64,000 nt of DNA from Moorena sp. SIOASIH (GTDB taxonomy: Bacteria > Cyanobacteriota > Cyanobacteriia > Cyanobacteriales > Coleofasciculaceae). Where the stretch lies: the NCBI RefSeq assembly GCF_010671925.1, contig NZ_JAAHIH010000003.1, forward strand, positions 1,364,001 to 1,428,000, in the 5' to 3' direction. A model generated the notes under the pieces. It saw only the letters and a program-made list of their open reading frames with translations, made no database searches and had not been told where the DNA came from. A program made the translations under genes and the position numbers. Within the stretch, counting starts at the first letter, position 1, and each line of letters begins with the position of its first letter. Of the stretch, positions 52,118-61,700 are shown piece by piece.

Positions 52118-52936
52118 TTATTCTTGAACGTGACGGTTAACCTCTGCCACTGATAAATTTAGTGCTTCAGCTATCTGTTCAACATTCAATCCTAATCCTA
52201 GTAACTGGGAAATAGCATTCTTTAGCGCTTCTTCCGCTTGTTGTCGGGCTTGAGCTTCGGCAGCTCGCTCTAACTCCGCTTGTTGTCGGGCTTGAGCTTC
52301 TGTGGTTTGCTCTAACTTTGCTCGTTGATAAGCTATCTCCAGTTCTTGAAAGTTTAATAGCTTTTTACCCAGCTTCGGATCAAAAAATTCTAGTTTTCCC
52401 TGATGCACTTGCAGCTCTAGACCTAAGACTTCACTATCAATAGAAAAATCTCCATCCCCTAAGGGCTTGCTGGGGATAGCTTGATACTTTCCCTTAACCA
52501 AACGTAATCCCTTAAGTGGCGGTTTAAGATAATCCCCAGTAGGATCATACTGAAAGTATTCTAATACTCCCATAGTTTGGTATAGTTGGCGTTTCGTGGT
52601 TTGATCACTATTCTGGCTGCTTTTTGAGGTTATTTCTAATACCCAACTGGGCAATTTTCCTCCTTCTTCCCAAGCATTGTAGCTTCTTCGCTGTTTGTTT
52701 TCCACGCCAAAAACCACAAATACATCGGGAGAGACTACCTCATTGGGTTCTCCTTTCTGGTAGTAAATAAATAAGTTACCGGAAACATAAACATCTTCCC
52801 GATTTTTGAAATAACTTTTTAAGGCTTCTACCCCATAAATTAGATAATCCCGAGTAGGATCACTTTCTGTCATAGGCTTACCATCACTATCGGGGTAGAA
52901 AATTTCGGTTTTGAGTTCGTCAGTTACTTTAGTCAT
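52118..52936 (-). CDS. Uma2 family protein with coiled-coil tail (paralog)
   Basis: This 272-residue paralog of the gene at 51260 has the same Uma2 core (DPTRDYLIYGVEALKSYFKN, SPDVFVVFGVENKQRRSYN, PSWVLEITSKSSQ) and a longer charged coiled coil with two repeated RQQAELERAAEAQA-type units before the LLGLGLNVEQIAEALNLSVA end. The internal repeat in the coiled coil differs in copy number between the two paralogs. GGGAGTA heptamers lie between the pair (52023-52060). Confidence 0.85.
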   Translation of the reverse strand: MTKVTDELKTEIFYPDSDGKPMTESDPTRDYLIYGVEALKSYFKNREDVYVSGNLFIYYQKGEPNEVVSPDVFVVFGVENKQRRSYNAWEEGGKLPSWVLEITSKSSQNSDQTTKRQLYQTMGVLEYFQYDPTGDYLKPPLKGLRLVKGKYQAIPSKPLGDGDFSIDSEVLGLELQVHQGKLEFFDPKLGKKLLNFQELEIAYQRAKLEQTTEAQARQQAELERAAEAQARQQAEEALKNAISQLLGLGLNVEQIAEALNLSVAEVNRHVQE

Positions 52937-53539
52937 AAGTCAAAAGGCAAAAGGCAATAGGCAATAGGCAAAAGGCAATAGGCAAGAGGCAATAGGCAAT
53001 AGGCAAAAGTCAAAAGGCAATAGGCAATAGGCAATAGGCAATAGGCAATAGGCAATAGGCAATAGGCAATAGGCAAGCTAGCTATCGATGACTTTATAAC
53101 CCAGATACAAACGCTATATATTAGTGAGCATTTTCTTTATGGGTAAGAAGGGTAATGGTGAAAACACTTTCCCCATTACCCAAAGGTGTAATTGCAATCA
53201 CACCGCATTACAGAATCTCTAATTACCTTAATTTGACCATCAGTAGAAAAAACAGATCACCTGTCACTGGACATTTGAGCCACTCTATGATAGCGCTGCT
53301 AGCATTAACCATTAAAAAGTGTGTTAAGTGTTGGAAGTGTGGGAGGTGTGGGAAGTGTGGGGAGAGAAGAAGAGTGTGGGGAGAGAGGGAAGTGTGGGGA
53401 GGGTGGGAAGTATGGGGAGGGAGGGAAGTGTGGGGAGGGTGGGAAGTATGGGAGAATTCCTACTCCCTACTCCCTACTCCCTACTCCCTACTCCCTACTC
53501 CCTACCCAAGTGATAAGTACTCTAGAATAGATACACACT
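52937..53539. repeat. Heptamer arrays and GGGAGGTGTGGGAAG tract
   Basis: Array of GGCAATA/GGCAAAA heptamers at 52940-53075. Purine-rich GTGGGGAGGGAGGGAAGTGTG units occur at 53330-53455, and CTCCCTA heptamers at 53459-53504. Long open frames here exist only because the repeats lack stops. The stretch 53090-53320 shows no recognisable gene. Confidence 0.85.
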
Positions 53540-54718
53540 ATGTTGAATCGTCGAAGGTTACTGAAGTTAAGTGTTCTTTCAGCTGCTAGTGCCTTGGGTA
53601 TGTCAGCAGTCTGCTCAAGGGTGAGAACTGAGGTTAGTAGTAGTGAAATGCCGGACTATAGCAGCACTGGAGTGACGTTATTGCAAGAGACAACACCCCT
53701 TGAAGATGGCTTTTTCTTTCCAGCGGAATGGGAACCCCATGAATTCACGATCATGGTGTTTCCTCCAGCTCAGAATTGGAAAGGCTATGGTCTGAAGAAG
53801 GCAAGGCGGGAATGGGCAGCAGTGGCGAATGCTGTCAATGAGTTTGAAGCGGTTTCGATGGTTGTTCATCCTCAAGACAAGGGTGTGGCTAAGGGCTTGT
53901 TGAGTTCAGATATTGAACTGATTGAGTTTCCCGTAAACGATGGCTGGGCAAGGGATTCCGGTCCAATGTTTTTGGTGAACGGCAAGGGTTCACGTCGGGT
54001 AGCTGGGTTTACGTTCAACGGTTGGGGTGGTAAGTTTCCCCCCTATCAGGACGATGCTTTACTAAAGGCGCGATTGTCTCACTATCTTGATACTACCATG
54101 TACTCATCCTCTCTAGTCTTGGAGGGCGGTGGTGTCACATTAGATGGTGAAGGTACTATTATCACCACTGAGGAATGTTTACTTAACCCCAATCGCAACC
54201 CGAGGATGAGTAAGTCTCAAGTTGAGAGATTGTTGAAGCACTATCTCGGAGCTGAAACCGTGGTTTGGCTAGGTCGTGGTATCGTACCTGATCCCGTCAC
54301 AGATGGACATGTGGATGGGATTTGCGCATTTGCAGCACCTGGATTGGTCTTACTCCATAGCACTGATGATGCTAATGATCCAAATTACAAGATTTGTGGG
54401 GATGCTAAGCATCGATTACAACAAAGTACTGATGCTCGCGGACGTAAGTTTGAGATTGTTGAGATTCCTCTTGGCTTAGATATTGCTCACATGAATTTTT
54501 ATATTGCTAATAATGGTGTGATCGTTCCAGTTGCTGGTGACTCCAGCCAAGATGATGCTCCCCTTGCTATTCTGCGTGAGGTTTTCCCTGGGCGGAAGGT
54601 TGTTGGTGTAAATAGTCTGATCCTGGCTGAAGGTGGAGGAGGAGTTCATTGTATTACCCAACAGGTACCTGTTGCTAATGGGGTAAGCACTCAGCACTCA
54701 GCAGTCAGCAATCAGTAA
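53540..54718 (+). CDS. aguA: Agmatine deiminase with export signal
   Basis: This is a peptidylarginine-deiminase-family enzyme that hydrolyses agmatine to N-carbamoylputrescine and ammonia. The catalytic cysteine is C371 in GGGGVHCITQQVP. Other family features are WEPHEFTIMVFPPAQNWKGY, NDGWARDSGPMFLVN, EGGGVTLDGEGTIITTEECL and VTDGHVDGICAF (catalytic His). The N-terminus MLNRRRLLKLSVLSAASALG has a twin-arginine-like signal, unusual because most agmatine deiminases are cytosolic; the enzyme may be exported folded. The last nine codons (GTCAGCA-type repeats) come from repeat DNA that has replaced the native stop. Confidence 0.9.
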   Translation: MLNRRRLLKLSVLSAASALGMSAVCSRVRTEVSSSEMPDYSSTGVTLLQETTPLEDGFFFPAEWEPHEFTIMVFPPAQNWKGYGLKKARREWAAVANAVNEFEAVSMVVHPQDKGVAKGLLSSDIELIEFPVNDGWARDSGPMFLVNGKGSRRVAGFTFNGWGGKFPPYQDDALLKARLSHYLDTTMYSSSLVLEGGGVTLDGEGTIITTEECLLNPNRNPRMSKSQVERLLKHYLGAETVVWLGRGIVPDPVTDGHVDGICAFAAPGLVLLHSTDDANDPNYKICGDAKHRLQQSTDARGRKFEIVEIPLGLDIAHMNFYIANNGVIVPVAGDSSQDDAPLAILREVFPGRKVVGVNSLILAEGGGGVHCITQQVPVANGVSTQHSAVSNQ

Positions 54719-55032
54719 ATTTGGCGGCAGGAAACAGGCAAGATGCCTGTTCCACCAAGATGCCCGTTTTACACAAATAAATATTTAAGAAAAATTTAAC
54801 AAATAGTCTGTGATTTGATAACAGTTTTATATTACTAATTCCTAGATAATTTTATTGATAATCTGCTCAAACTACAGGTTATTAACCTCAACGTATTGAG
54901 TTTTATAAACTTGACAAACAAGGGGGTTTCACCCATGATTGACCTTTGGTCACGCTACGCGATCGCATCAATTTATCTTGTGGTAGAATAAGCTTGCTCA
55001 AAACACCTATATCAAAAACAGAGAGCAAAACT

Positions 55033-55526
55033 ATGACAAGTGGAAAAAGTCTTCAGGTGACCCCATATGGTCAAAATAGATATAACATTACTCAACCAGT
55101 TGATTTTGAGGTAGGCGTGAATTATAGCGGTGCCTTAATGGCAATTGCTGGAGCGGATGGGGAATTGGCAGAAGCAGAATTACAGTGGTATATTGATGAA
55201 CAGGAAATGTTGCTAGTCGAATCTGAATAAAAAAAGAATACATTGAAGCGCTCCGCCAATTCGATTGGAAAAATGCTAACGTTGAGGAGCTATTGACTGG
55301 GCTTAAGTATGACTTTCCCCTGAATTTTCGCCGATCCATGTTGTACCAAGCGATCAAAATGTGTCGAGGGGATGGTAATTACCATGAAAAAGAAAAAGCA
55401 ACTGTGGCTAAAGCGGCGGAAATTTTAGGAATTGAACGCAGCATCGTTGTTAGCCTTGAGTCCCTGGCAGAACTGGAAGATTCAGCTGAGCGATTGCGCC
55501 TTGCCTTATTTGAAACGGACGTTTAA
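55033..55526 (+). pseudogene. TerB-like tellurite-resistance-family gene, frameshifted
   Basis: The first half (55033-55230) reads MTSGKSLQVTPYGQ, then GALMAIAGADGELAEAELQW, with the acidic helix of the TerB fold. A stop follows at an A7 run (55229-55236). In another frame the protein continues as YIEALRQFDWKNANVEELLT and then LYQAIKMCRGDGNYHEKEKA up to 55526, which is the second TerB-like half. One base gained or lost in the A-run would restore a protein of about 160 residues. A real mutation, a sequencing error, or slippage translation are all possible. No tellurite genes are adjacent. Confidence 0.65.
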
Positions 55527-55548
55527 TTCGGGTGCATCTCATTAAAGC

Positions 55549-55750
55549 TGTTTGACCCGATGGTGCGTTACGGGACGGACTTTCCCAACACTGGCTACCC
55601 AAAACAGTAGGGTGAGCCCGTCCCTAACGCACCCTACTGTTTTACTGACTGTTTGACCCGATGGTGCGTTACGGGACGGACTTTCCCAACACTGGCTACC
55701 CAAAACAGTAGGGTGAGCCCGTCCCTAACGCACCCTACTGTTTTACTGAC
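55549..55750. repeat. Two tandem 101-bp units with internal hairpins
   Basis: Two near-identical units start at 55549 and 55650. Each holds GGTGCGTTACGGGACGG and the complementary CCGTCCCTAACGCACC, which can form one long hairpin, plus AGTAGGGTG/CACCCTACT. This is a folded mobile repeat that duplicated in tandem. It separates the TerB gene from the small open frame at 55786. Confidence 0.9.
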
Positions 55751-55785
55751 AGCTGACCAGATTGCTGCCAAAAACATCTAACAGA

Positions 55786-55956
55786 ATGAGTAGCCACAGG
55801 GACGAAGAAACGATCATTGAAAATTTTGACTGGAATCAGCTTGCCCTGGAACAATTAAAGCTGCTTCAGTCTAAAATAAGCAAAGCGATAAATCTTAAGA
55901 TACCCGAGTTAAAGTTGACCCAATCTACTGCCAATCTGAGCAAAGTTCATCGGTAA
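55786..55956 (+). CDS. Small hypothetical protein
   Basis: A 56-residue frame MSSHRDEETIIENFDWNQLA that ends in LSKVHR. Acidic start, then mixed helix-like sequence. I do not recognise a family. It lies between the 101-bp repeats and the convergent cyclodipeptide-synthase gene. A short real gene is possible but only weakly supported by the absence of repeats in it. Confidence 0.3.
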   Translation: MSSHRDEETIIENFDWNQLALEQLKLLQSKISKAINLKIPELKLTQSTANLSKVHR

Positions 55957-55989
55957 AAGGAAAGTTTATCCAAAATATCTGCGCTCCTT

Positions 55990-57111
55990 TCATCTTTTTT
56001 TCAACTGGAGTGATACAACTGTTAAGTCTTTAAGCTCCTGTAACACCTTGGGATGTTTACCATTGACAATTTCTGTCAAAGTGCTGAAAGAACCTGGATA
56101 AACCATAACTGGAATATTTCTTTTGACTAAGCAAGCAAAAATGGCAAACTCTTCTAAAAAATACTCGCTAGATCGGCTGATATGAGCTTTCCATTGCTCG
56201 TTACTTATTTGTGCTTGTTTTCTACGGTGGTAATTCTCACTGAATGCTTTTACTGAATTTTGAAAAGATGTGTCTTGATCAAAAAGATTTTTGAGCTTTG
56301 TGTAGTATAGATTGTAGTCTGGGTAACTTTGTACTTCCGAACATAAAATAAAATTATACTTACAATAATTTTCAAATCTTTTAAAAATATTTTTCTCTCG
56401 ATGTAAAAACTCAGAGCCAAGACATAGGGCTTTATCATAAGCTTCAACTGGCTCAAGACCTCCACGAGTCTCTAGTGTTATTCTGTGTATGCTATCTCCT
56501 ATCAATACAAAGCATGAAGAAAAACGCTTACTTATCCAATCAAGTGATGCCATAAGCTTTGGACGAGTAAAGTGACTGTTCTCTAAACTAATACCAAAAA
56601 AACAATTTTCGTTATCCTCAAATGTATTTCTGTTGGACTCAGGAGAAACAAAAATTATTTTTGTTCTGTATTTAGGCAAAAGGTTTAGGGAAACTACCTT
56701 GGGGTTAAAAACTGCCAGAAAAACGGATGTTTTAACTTTAACAACTATATTCTTATTTGATGATTCAACTTTAAACAAAATTTCTTCAGTTTCATTCGCT
56801 AAGATTTGGTCTATTAGAGTGACTTTAAATAATTCATAAGGGTAAGTAATTGTTATTGGATCTGTGATTAGATCCAATCGGTTAGCTTTTAGTGTTTCTT
56901 TGAGACGATTTGTGTTAATGTCATAATTTGCTGATACAAAAGTATAATGTATCAGTCCATCTATATTTAGTAGAATAGTGTTAGCAAACTCTCTATTACA
57001 GGAGTTAAGCATCATCTCGATTTCTAAATCAGAGCAAGTTGATGAATGCTGAATAATTTCGTATTCGATATTGTTGACATTTAAAAAATCTAGTATTTGA
57101 GCGTTTAGCAT
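55990..57111 (-). CDS. Cyclodipeptide synthase with N-terminal YbaK-like domain
   Basis: From about residue 165 the protein matches the tRNA-dependent cyclodipeptide synthase pattern, which joins two aminoacyl-tRNAs into a diketopiperazine. The catalytic Ser is S175 in FFGISLENSHF, followed by N178; then IGDSIHRITLE, the Y-x-x-x-E of the active site (Y317, E321 in SSEYFLEEFAIF), and Y338-P339 in PVMVYPGSF. Spacing agrees with AlbC (S37, N40, Y178, E182, Y202). The first 150 or so residues (ILDFLNVNNIEYEIIQHSST, LLNIDGLIHYTFVSANYDIN) resemble YbaK/ProX aminoacyl-tRNA deacylase domains, but the catalytic Lys position appears to be Asn (ANTILL). ATG at 57111 fits the domain start; a TTG at 57159 is in frame. 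I know of no such fusion. No modifying oxidase is adjacent. Confidence 0.75.
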   Translation of the reverse strand: MLNAQILDFLNVNNIEYEIIQHSSTCSDLEIEMMLNSCNREFANTILLNIDGLIHYTFVSANYDINTNRLKETLKANRLDLITDPITITYPYELFKVTLIDQILANETEEILFKVESSNKNIVVKVKTSVFLAVFNPKVVSLNLLPKYRTKIIFVSPESNRNTFEDNENCFFGISLENSHFTRPKLMASLDWISKRFSSCFVLIGDSIHRITLETRGGLEPVEAYDKALCLGSEFLHREKNIFKRFENYCKYNFILCSEVQSYPDYNLYYTKLKNLFDQDTSFQNSVKAFSENYHRRKQAQISNEQWKAHISRSSEYFLEEFAIFACLVKRNIPVMVYPGSFSTLTEIVNGKHPKVLQELKDLTVVSLQLKKR

Positions 57112-57310
57112 TGGTAATAATATGGTCGTAACTGCCACAGAATAAGTGTATACAAGCAAAGCTTCATTGTTGGATAGAGATTCCCTGGTTTCAATGGTAT
57201 TGCTGAATCAAGCAATGCCAAAAATCCTGTGTACCTCATAGGTATGGAAAACGCGATCAGACAACAGGAGGTATTTGAAATTATGACTTCTGACTCCTGA
57301 CTTCAGCCTT

Positions 57311-57472
57311 TCAAAAGATGCGATGGAATTCACCAGCCTCGAATCTTTTTCTCAATTCCTGGCGCTGAATTTTGCCGATCGCTGTTTTCGGAATTGTCTC
57401 TTTGGGAACGGGAATCAGGTAATCTGGATTTAAGCCAATCGTGTTCACAACGGTTTTCCGAATTTTCGCCAT
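57311..57472 (-). pseudogene. Relic of the C-terminal end of an acyl-AMP ligase/adenylation domain
   Basis: The minus strand reads MAKIRKTVVNTIGLNPDYLI then PKTAIGKIQRQELRKRFEAG and ends at a TGA. PKTxxGKIQR is the catalytic A10 lysine motif of fatty-acyl-AMP ligases and adenylation domains. Upstream in the same frame a stop appears after four codons, so the rest of the gene is lost. The remainder of the gap (57160-57310 and 57473-57621) holds only a hairpin (GGTATTGCT...AGCAATGCC at 57198-57221) and no gene. Confidence 0.75.
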
Positions 57473-57621
57473 GCAGTGCGTTTAAGGAATTATCGTCAGT
57501 ATCAGTAGCACTGAAAAAGATTGCCAATCTATCAGTATTGTCCCCAATTATCCGAACATAATCTAACCCACCACCGGGTCAAACAGCTTAAATCACATAC
57601 ACCCACCAACTCAGACAGAGG

Positions 57622-58491
57622 TTAAATTTCATCGGGATTAATACCCATCTGTCGTAACCGTTCTGCTAATTGTTCAGCTCGTTGTTGAGCCAGTTCAGCT
57701 CGTTGGTGTTCAAGTTCAGCTCGTTGTTGAGCCAGTTCCTTCTCTTGACGTTCCTGTTCAGCTTGTTGTTGAGCCAGTTCCTTCTGTTGACGTTCATGTT
57801 CAGCTCGAAGACGTTCAAGTTCAGCGTCAGTGGGAATCCAATTCCCCTGTTGATCATACCAACGTAGCCACAACCGATTCAATCCCCGATATTCCCCAAG
57901 CCATAGTCCTAAACCCAATTGCAACTCAGGCATCCAAAATTTGGAATTGTCTATGGTTTGGGGTTGATAGCTGCCGCCATCTAACTTAAAAAGTTGTAAT
58001 TCGTTACTGACTCGGTCAAAGGTAACATAGTAGGGAATTGCTAAAATTTGCTCGTACACTTCCCATTTCGTTGGTGGTTCGACCGTTCGTTCACTGTAAC
58101 CAAGGTCTTGATCTCTGGTGCTGGCAGATAGCAACTCTATGGCCACAATTGGTCTGACGTCTTCTTGCCAGATCACATAACTCATTCTGAGCTCTCGTCC
58201 CTGGTAGAATCGGGAAATCCCTACTACAGCAAACCAATCCGGTCGTTTGTACCAAGCGGTATGGTTTGGGTCATAATATAAATTTAAGTCACTGGCCACA
58301 AAGACCCTTTCGCTCTCATAATTGGGAGGGCGAAATGTCTCACTACACAGTTGTGGTTGCCAAATATGAAATTCGTCAGGCAAACCCGGCTCCTCGGGAT
58401 CTTCACTGGGTAAATCATACATGGTGGGCAGGGTTTCTTTGGCCGGATGAGGGAGAATAACCTGCTCAAATAAGGGTTTGGCAACAGACAT
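57622..58491 (-). CDS. Uma2 family protein with long Gln/Glu coiled coil
   Basis: The 289-residue protein has an Uma2 domain (RVFVASDLNLYYDPNHTAWY, KRPDWFAVVGISRFYQ, RPIVAIELLSASTRDQDLG, WEVYEQILAIPYYVTFD) and a coiled-coil tail of repeated QQKELAQQQAEQERQ-type units. The tail is encoded by degenerate 30- to 36-bp repeats. It is divergent from the NACHT gene, with repeats and a short upstream space between. Function unknown. Confidence 0.87.
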   Translation of the reverse strand: MSVAKPLFEQVILPHPAKETLPTMYDLPSEDPEEPGLPDEFHIWQPQLCSETFRPPNYESERVFVASDLNLYYDPNHTAWYKRPDWFAVVGISRFYQGRELRMSYVIWQEDVRPIVAIELLSASTRDQDLGYSERTVEPPTKWEVYEQILAIPYYVTFDRVSNELQLFKLDGGSYQPQTIDNSKFWMPELQLGLGLWLGEYRGLNRLWLRWYDQQGNWIPTDAELERLRAEHERQQKELAQQQAEQERQEKELAQQRAELEHQRAELAQQRAEQLAERLRQMGINPDEI

Positions 58492-58719
58492 GAGATTACC
58501 TCAATTTTTGTCCGACTCATGATTTTGATTTTAGCAACTGTCGGTAAGCATTTAGCCTAATGCTGTCAGCTGTCAGCCATCAGCTGTGCTCCCTGTTCCC
58601 TGTTCCCTGTTCTCTGTTCCCTGTTCCCTACTCCCTACTCCCTACTCCCTACTCCCTACTCCCTACTCCCTTTTCCCTTTTCTCTATAATGATAAATAAA
58701 CCACAAAAATACCAATATC
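58492..58719. repeat. Heptamer array upstream of the NACHT gene
   Basis: GTTCCCT and CTCCCTA heptamer tracts at 58590-58680 fill most of the space. A TATAAT (58684-58689) lies 30 bp before the next start and may be its -10 promoter element. Confidence 0.7.
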
Positions 58720-61700
58720 ATGCTGGATTGGTTAGCAGTTTGGGGAATTTCTAGTGCCGGTGGCTATCTCGCCAAAGAAGTAATCGGTCCCTTGGCCAAA
58801 GAAGCTCTAGAAGACTACACTAAAGACTTCTTCAAAGAGTCTATCAAAGACTATACTGGACTATCGGATAAAACTACCCAGAAAAAAATCTTCGGTAAAG
58901 CCTTAAAAGAATTTGTAGCTTTAGTGGAAAAGGAATTGGAAGATGCTGATTTATCTAAGCAAGAATTGAAACAGTATACTAAACCCCTCAAGCAGTATAT
59001 TAAAAACAAATCGATTAAAGCTATCCTAGGAAGTGCGTTTAAGTATGGCTGTCAACAACTAGATACCGAGACATTAGCCAACACCTGGATTGAGCTTAAG
59101 TTATTACCATTACCGGAAGAATTTCGTTGGAAGTATATTGGTAGACAGTATCTCAAGCAAGTACAAACTATCATCCGGGAATCGGATCAGTTACGGCCTA
59201 TCCGAGATTCCCAAACTTTGGATGCGATCGCAAACAACACTAAAGCTACCGCAGGGATTATCCCAGACTTTGACTTAAGGGAGTATCAAGAAGCACTCCT
59301 AGAGCGCTACGGTAATCTCGGCTTAGATAGTTTAGATACCAGTGGCTATGCCTATAACGAACTAAAACTCTGGAGGATATTTATCCCTCAAAATGTGCGA
59401 GAGGTTCATGACCTGATGCCGTCAGCTCTTCATGAACTTCCTAAAGATTATTATAAACAACTGGGAGACAGTGATCAACTAGACATAGCAATTGATCCAG
59501 AGGAATTGAAACGAGCTAAAGACGCTTATCATCAACAGCCGGTTAAATCCGTATTGGATGTGATCAAGGACTCTCAAGGCTATCCCTATTTGGTGGTTTT
59601 AGGAGACCCAGGCTCCGGTAAATCTACCTTGCTGCAATATTTAGCATTAAATTGGGCAAGAACAGATCTGACTACTGCCCTTTCTCTACCAATTCCCTTA
59701 CTGATTGAATTACGCACCTATATCCGCAATCGCGATAGTGGACAGTGTAATAACTTCTTGGAATTCTGCCATCAAAGCAGTGGCTCCATCTGTCATCTTA
59801 ATCAACATCAACTGCATCACCAGTTAAAGGCTGGTAAAGTATTAGTGATGTTTGATGGTTTGGATGAAGTCTTTGAGCCAGGCAAACGAGAAGATGTCAT
59901 TACTGATATTCATCGCTTTACCAATACCTATCCTAAGGTAAGAGTAATTGTTACATCTCGCGTCATTGGTTATAAACCCCAACGGCTACGAAATGCTGAA
60001 TTTCGTCATGTTATGCTCCAAGACTTGGAGTCGGAACAAATTCAAACCTTTATCCACCACTGGCACGAGTTAACCTTTACTAATCCAGCCGATAAAGTTA
60101 GGAAACAGGAGCGCTTACAAAAAGCAATTGACACATCTTCCCCAATTCGACAACTGGCGGTAAATCCCCTATTACTAACCATGATGGCAATCCTGAACCG
60201 CAATCAAGAATTGCCTCGTGACCGGTCTGAACTCTATAACCAAGCTTCTCGGTTACTGCTACATCAATGGGATGTGGAACGAGCATTACTAGAAGATAAT
60301 CGTGTTGACCCCAAGACTATTGATTATCAAGATAAGCAACAGATGCTGGGAAAAGTGGCATATTTTATGCAGGGTAATCAAGCGGGGTTAGCGGGAAATC
60401 TGATTAGTGGAGAGCATTTAGAAAGGATTATTAAAGAGGAGCTGAAATTACGGGAAGTTACTAATCCCAGAGCCGTTGCTAAGGTAATGATTAATCAGTT
60501 GCGCACCCGCAATTTTATCTTGTGTTTCATGGGAGCAGATTACTACGCCTTTGTGCATCGGACATTTTTGGAATATTTCTGTGCTTGGGAATTTGTCAGG
60601 AAATTTGAAAAAAAACAGGAGATTTCCCTAGAACAGTTGCAAACCGAGGTATTTGGTAAGAACTGGCCGGATGAATCTTGGCATGAAGTGCTCAGGTTGA
60701 TTGTGGGCATGATTGATTCCAAGAAAGGTGGAGAGATTATTGAGTATTTGATGGCACAAGATAGAGAAGGTAATAAGTTTAATAATTTATTTCTGGCAGC
60801 GGATTGTTTGTCTGAAGTCAGGAATCGATATGAGATTAAATCAACGGATACTGGATTATTGAATCACTTTAAAGACTTAATTCACTATTCTAAAAATAGA
60901 CATAAATTCCATTATAGTCGCTTTCAAGCTGTTGTAGCAGTAGCCACCCATTGGCAAGACCACCCAGATACCTTACCCTTACTTAAACAATTGGCTCGCT
61001 ATGATCAATATTGGATGGTGCGACGTACAGCAATTCAACAATTAGCTCTAGGTTACAAAGACCACCCAGATACCTTACCCTTACTTAAACAATTGGCTTC
61101 CTATGATAAAGAGGATGTGCGACGTACAGCAATTGAACAGTTAGCTCAAGGTTACCAAGACCATCCAGATACCTTAGCCCTACTTCAACAATCCGCTCGT
61201 TTTGATCAGCATTCGTTGGTGCGATGTAGAGCAATTATACTGTTAGCTCAAGGTTACAAAGACCACCGAGATACCTTAGCCCTACTTCAACAATCCGCTC
61301 GCTCTGATAAAGATTCGAGGGTGCGACGTACAGCAATTGAACAGTTAGCTCAAGGTTACCAAGACCACCGAGATACCTTAGCCATACTTCAACAATCCGC
61401 TCGCTCTGATAAAAATTCGTCGGTGCGACTTACAGCAATTGAACAGTTAGCTCAAGGTTACCAAGACCACCGAGATACCTTAGCCATACTTCAAGAATCG
61501 GTTCGTTCTGATAAAGATTCCTGGCTGCGAAGTACAGCAATTGAACAGTTAGCTCAAGCTTGGCACGATCAGCCTTGGTTATGGGAATTTTTATGCGTTC
61601 GCGTAGCGGCTCTTTCAGAGCATCGCACTCTCAATGACCCCTTTGAGCGTGATCAAGACCAGGATTACGACAATGTCAATCCTCGACAAGTAGCCCTTAA

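Noticed and set aside
53155..53589. 144-codon frame before agmatine deiminase
   Set aside because: Most of it reads through GGGAAGTGTGGGG and CTCCCTA repeats, and it overlaps the deiminase start.
57330..57527. 65-codon minus-strand frame
   Set aside because: The other minus-strand frame here contains a clear acyl-AMP ligase end; this frame is its shadow.
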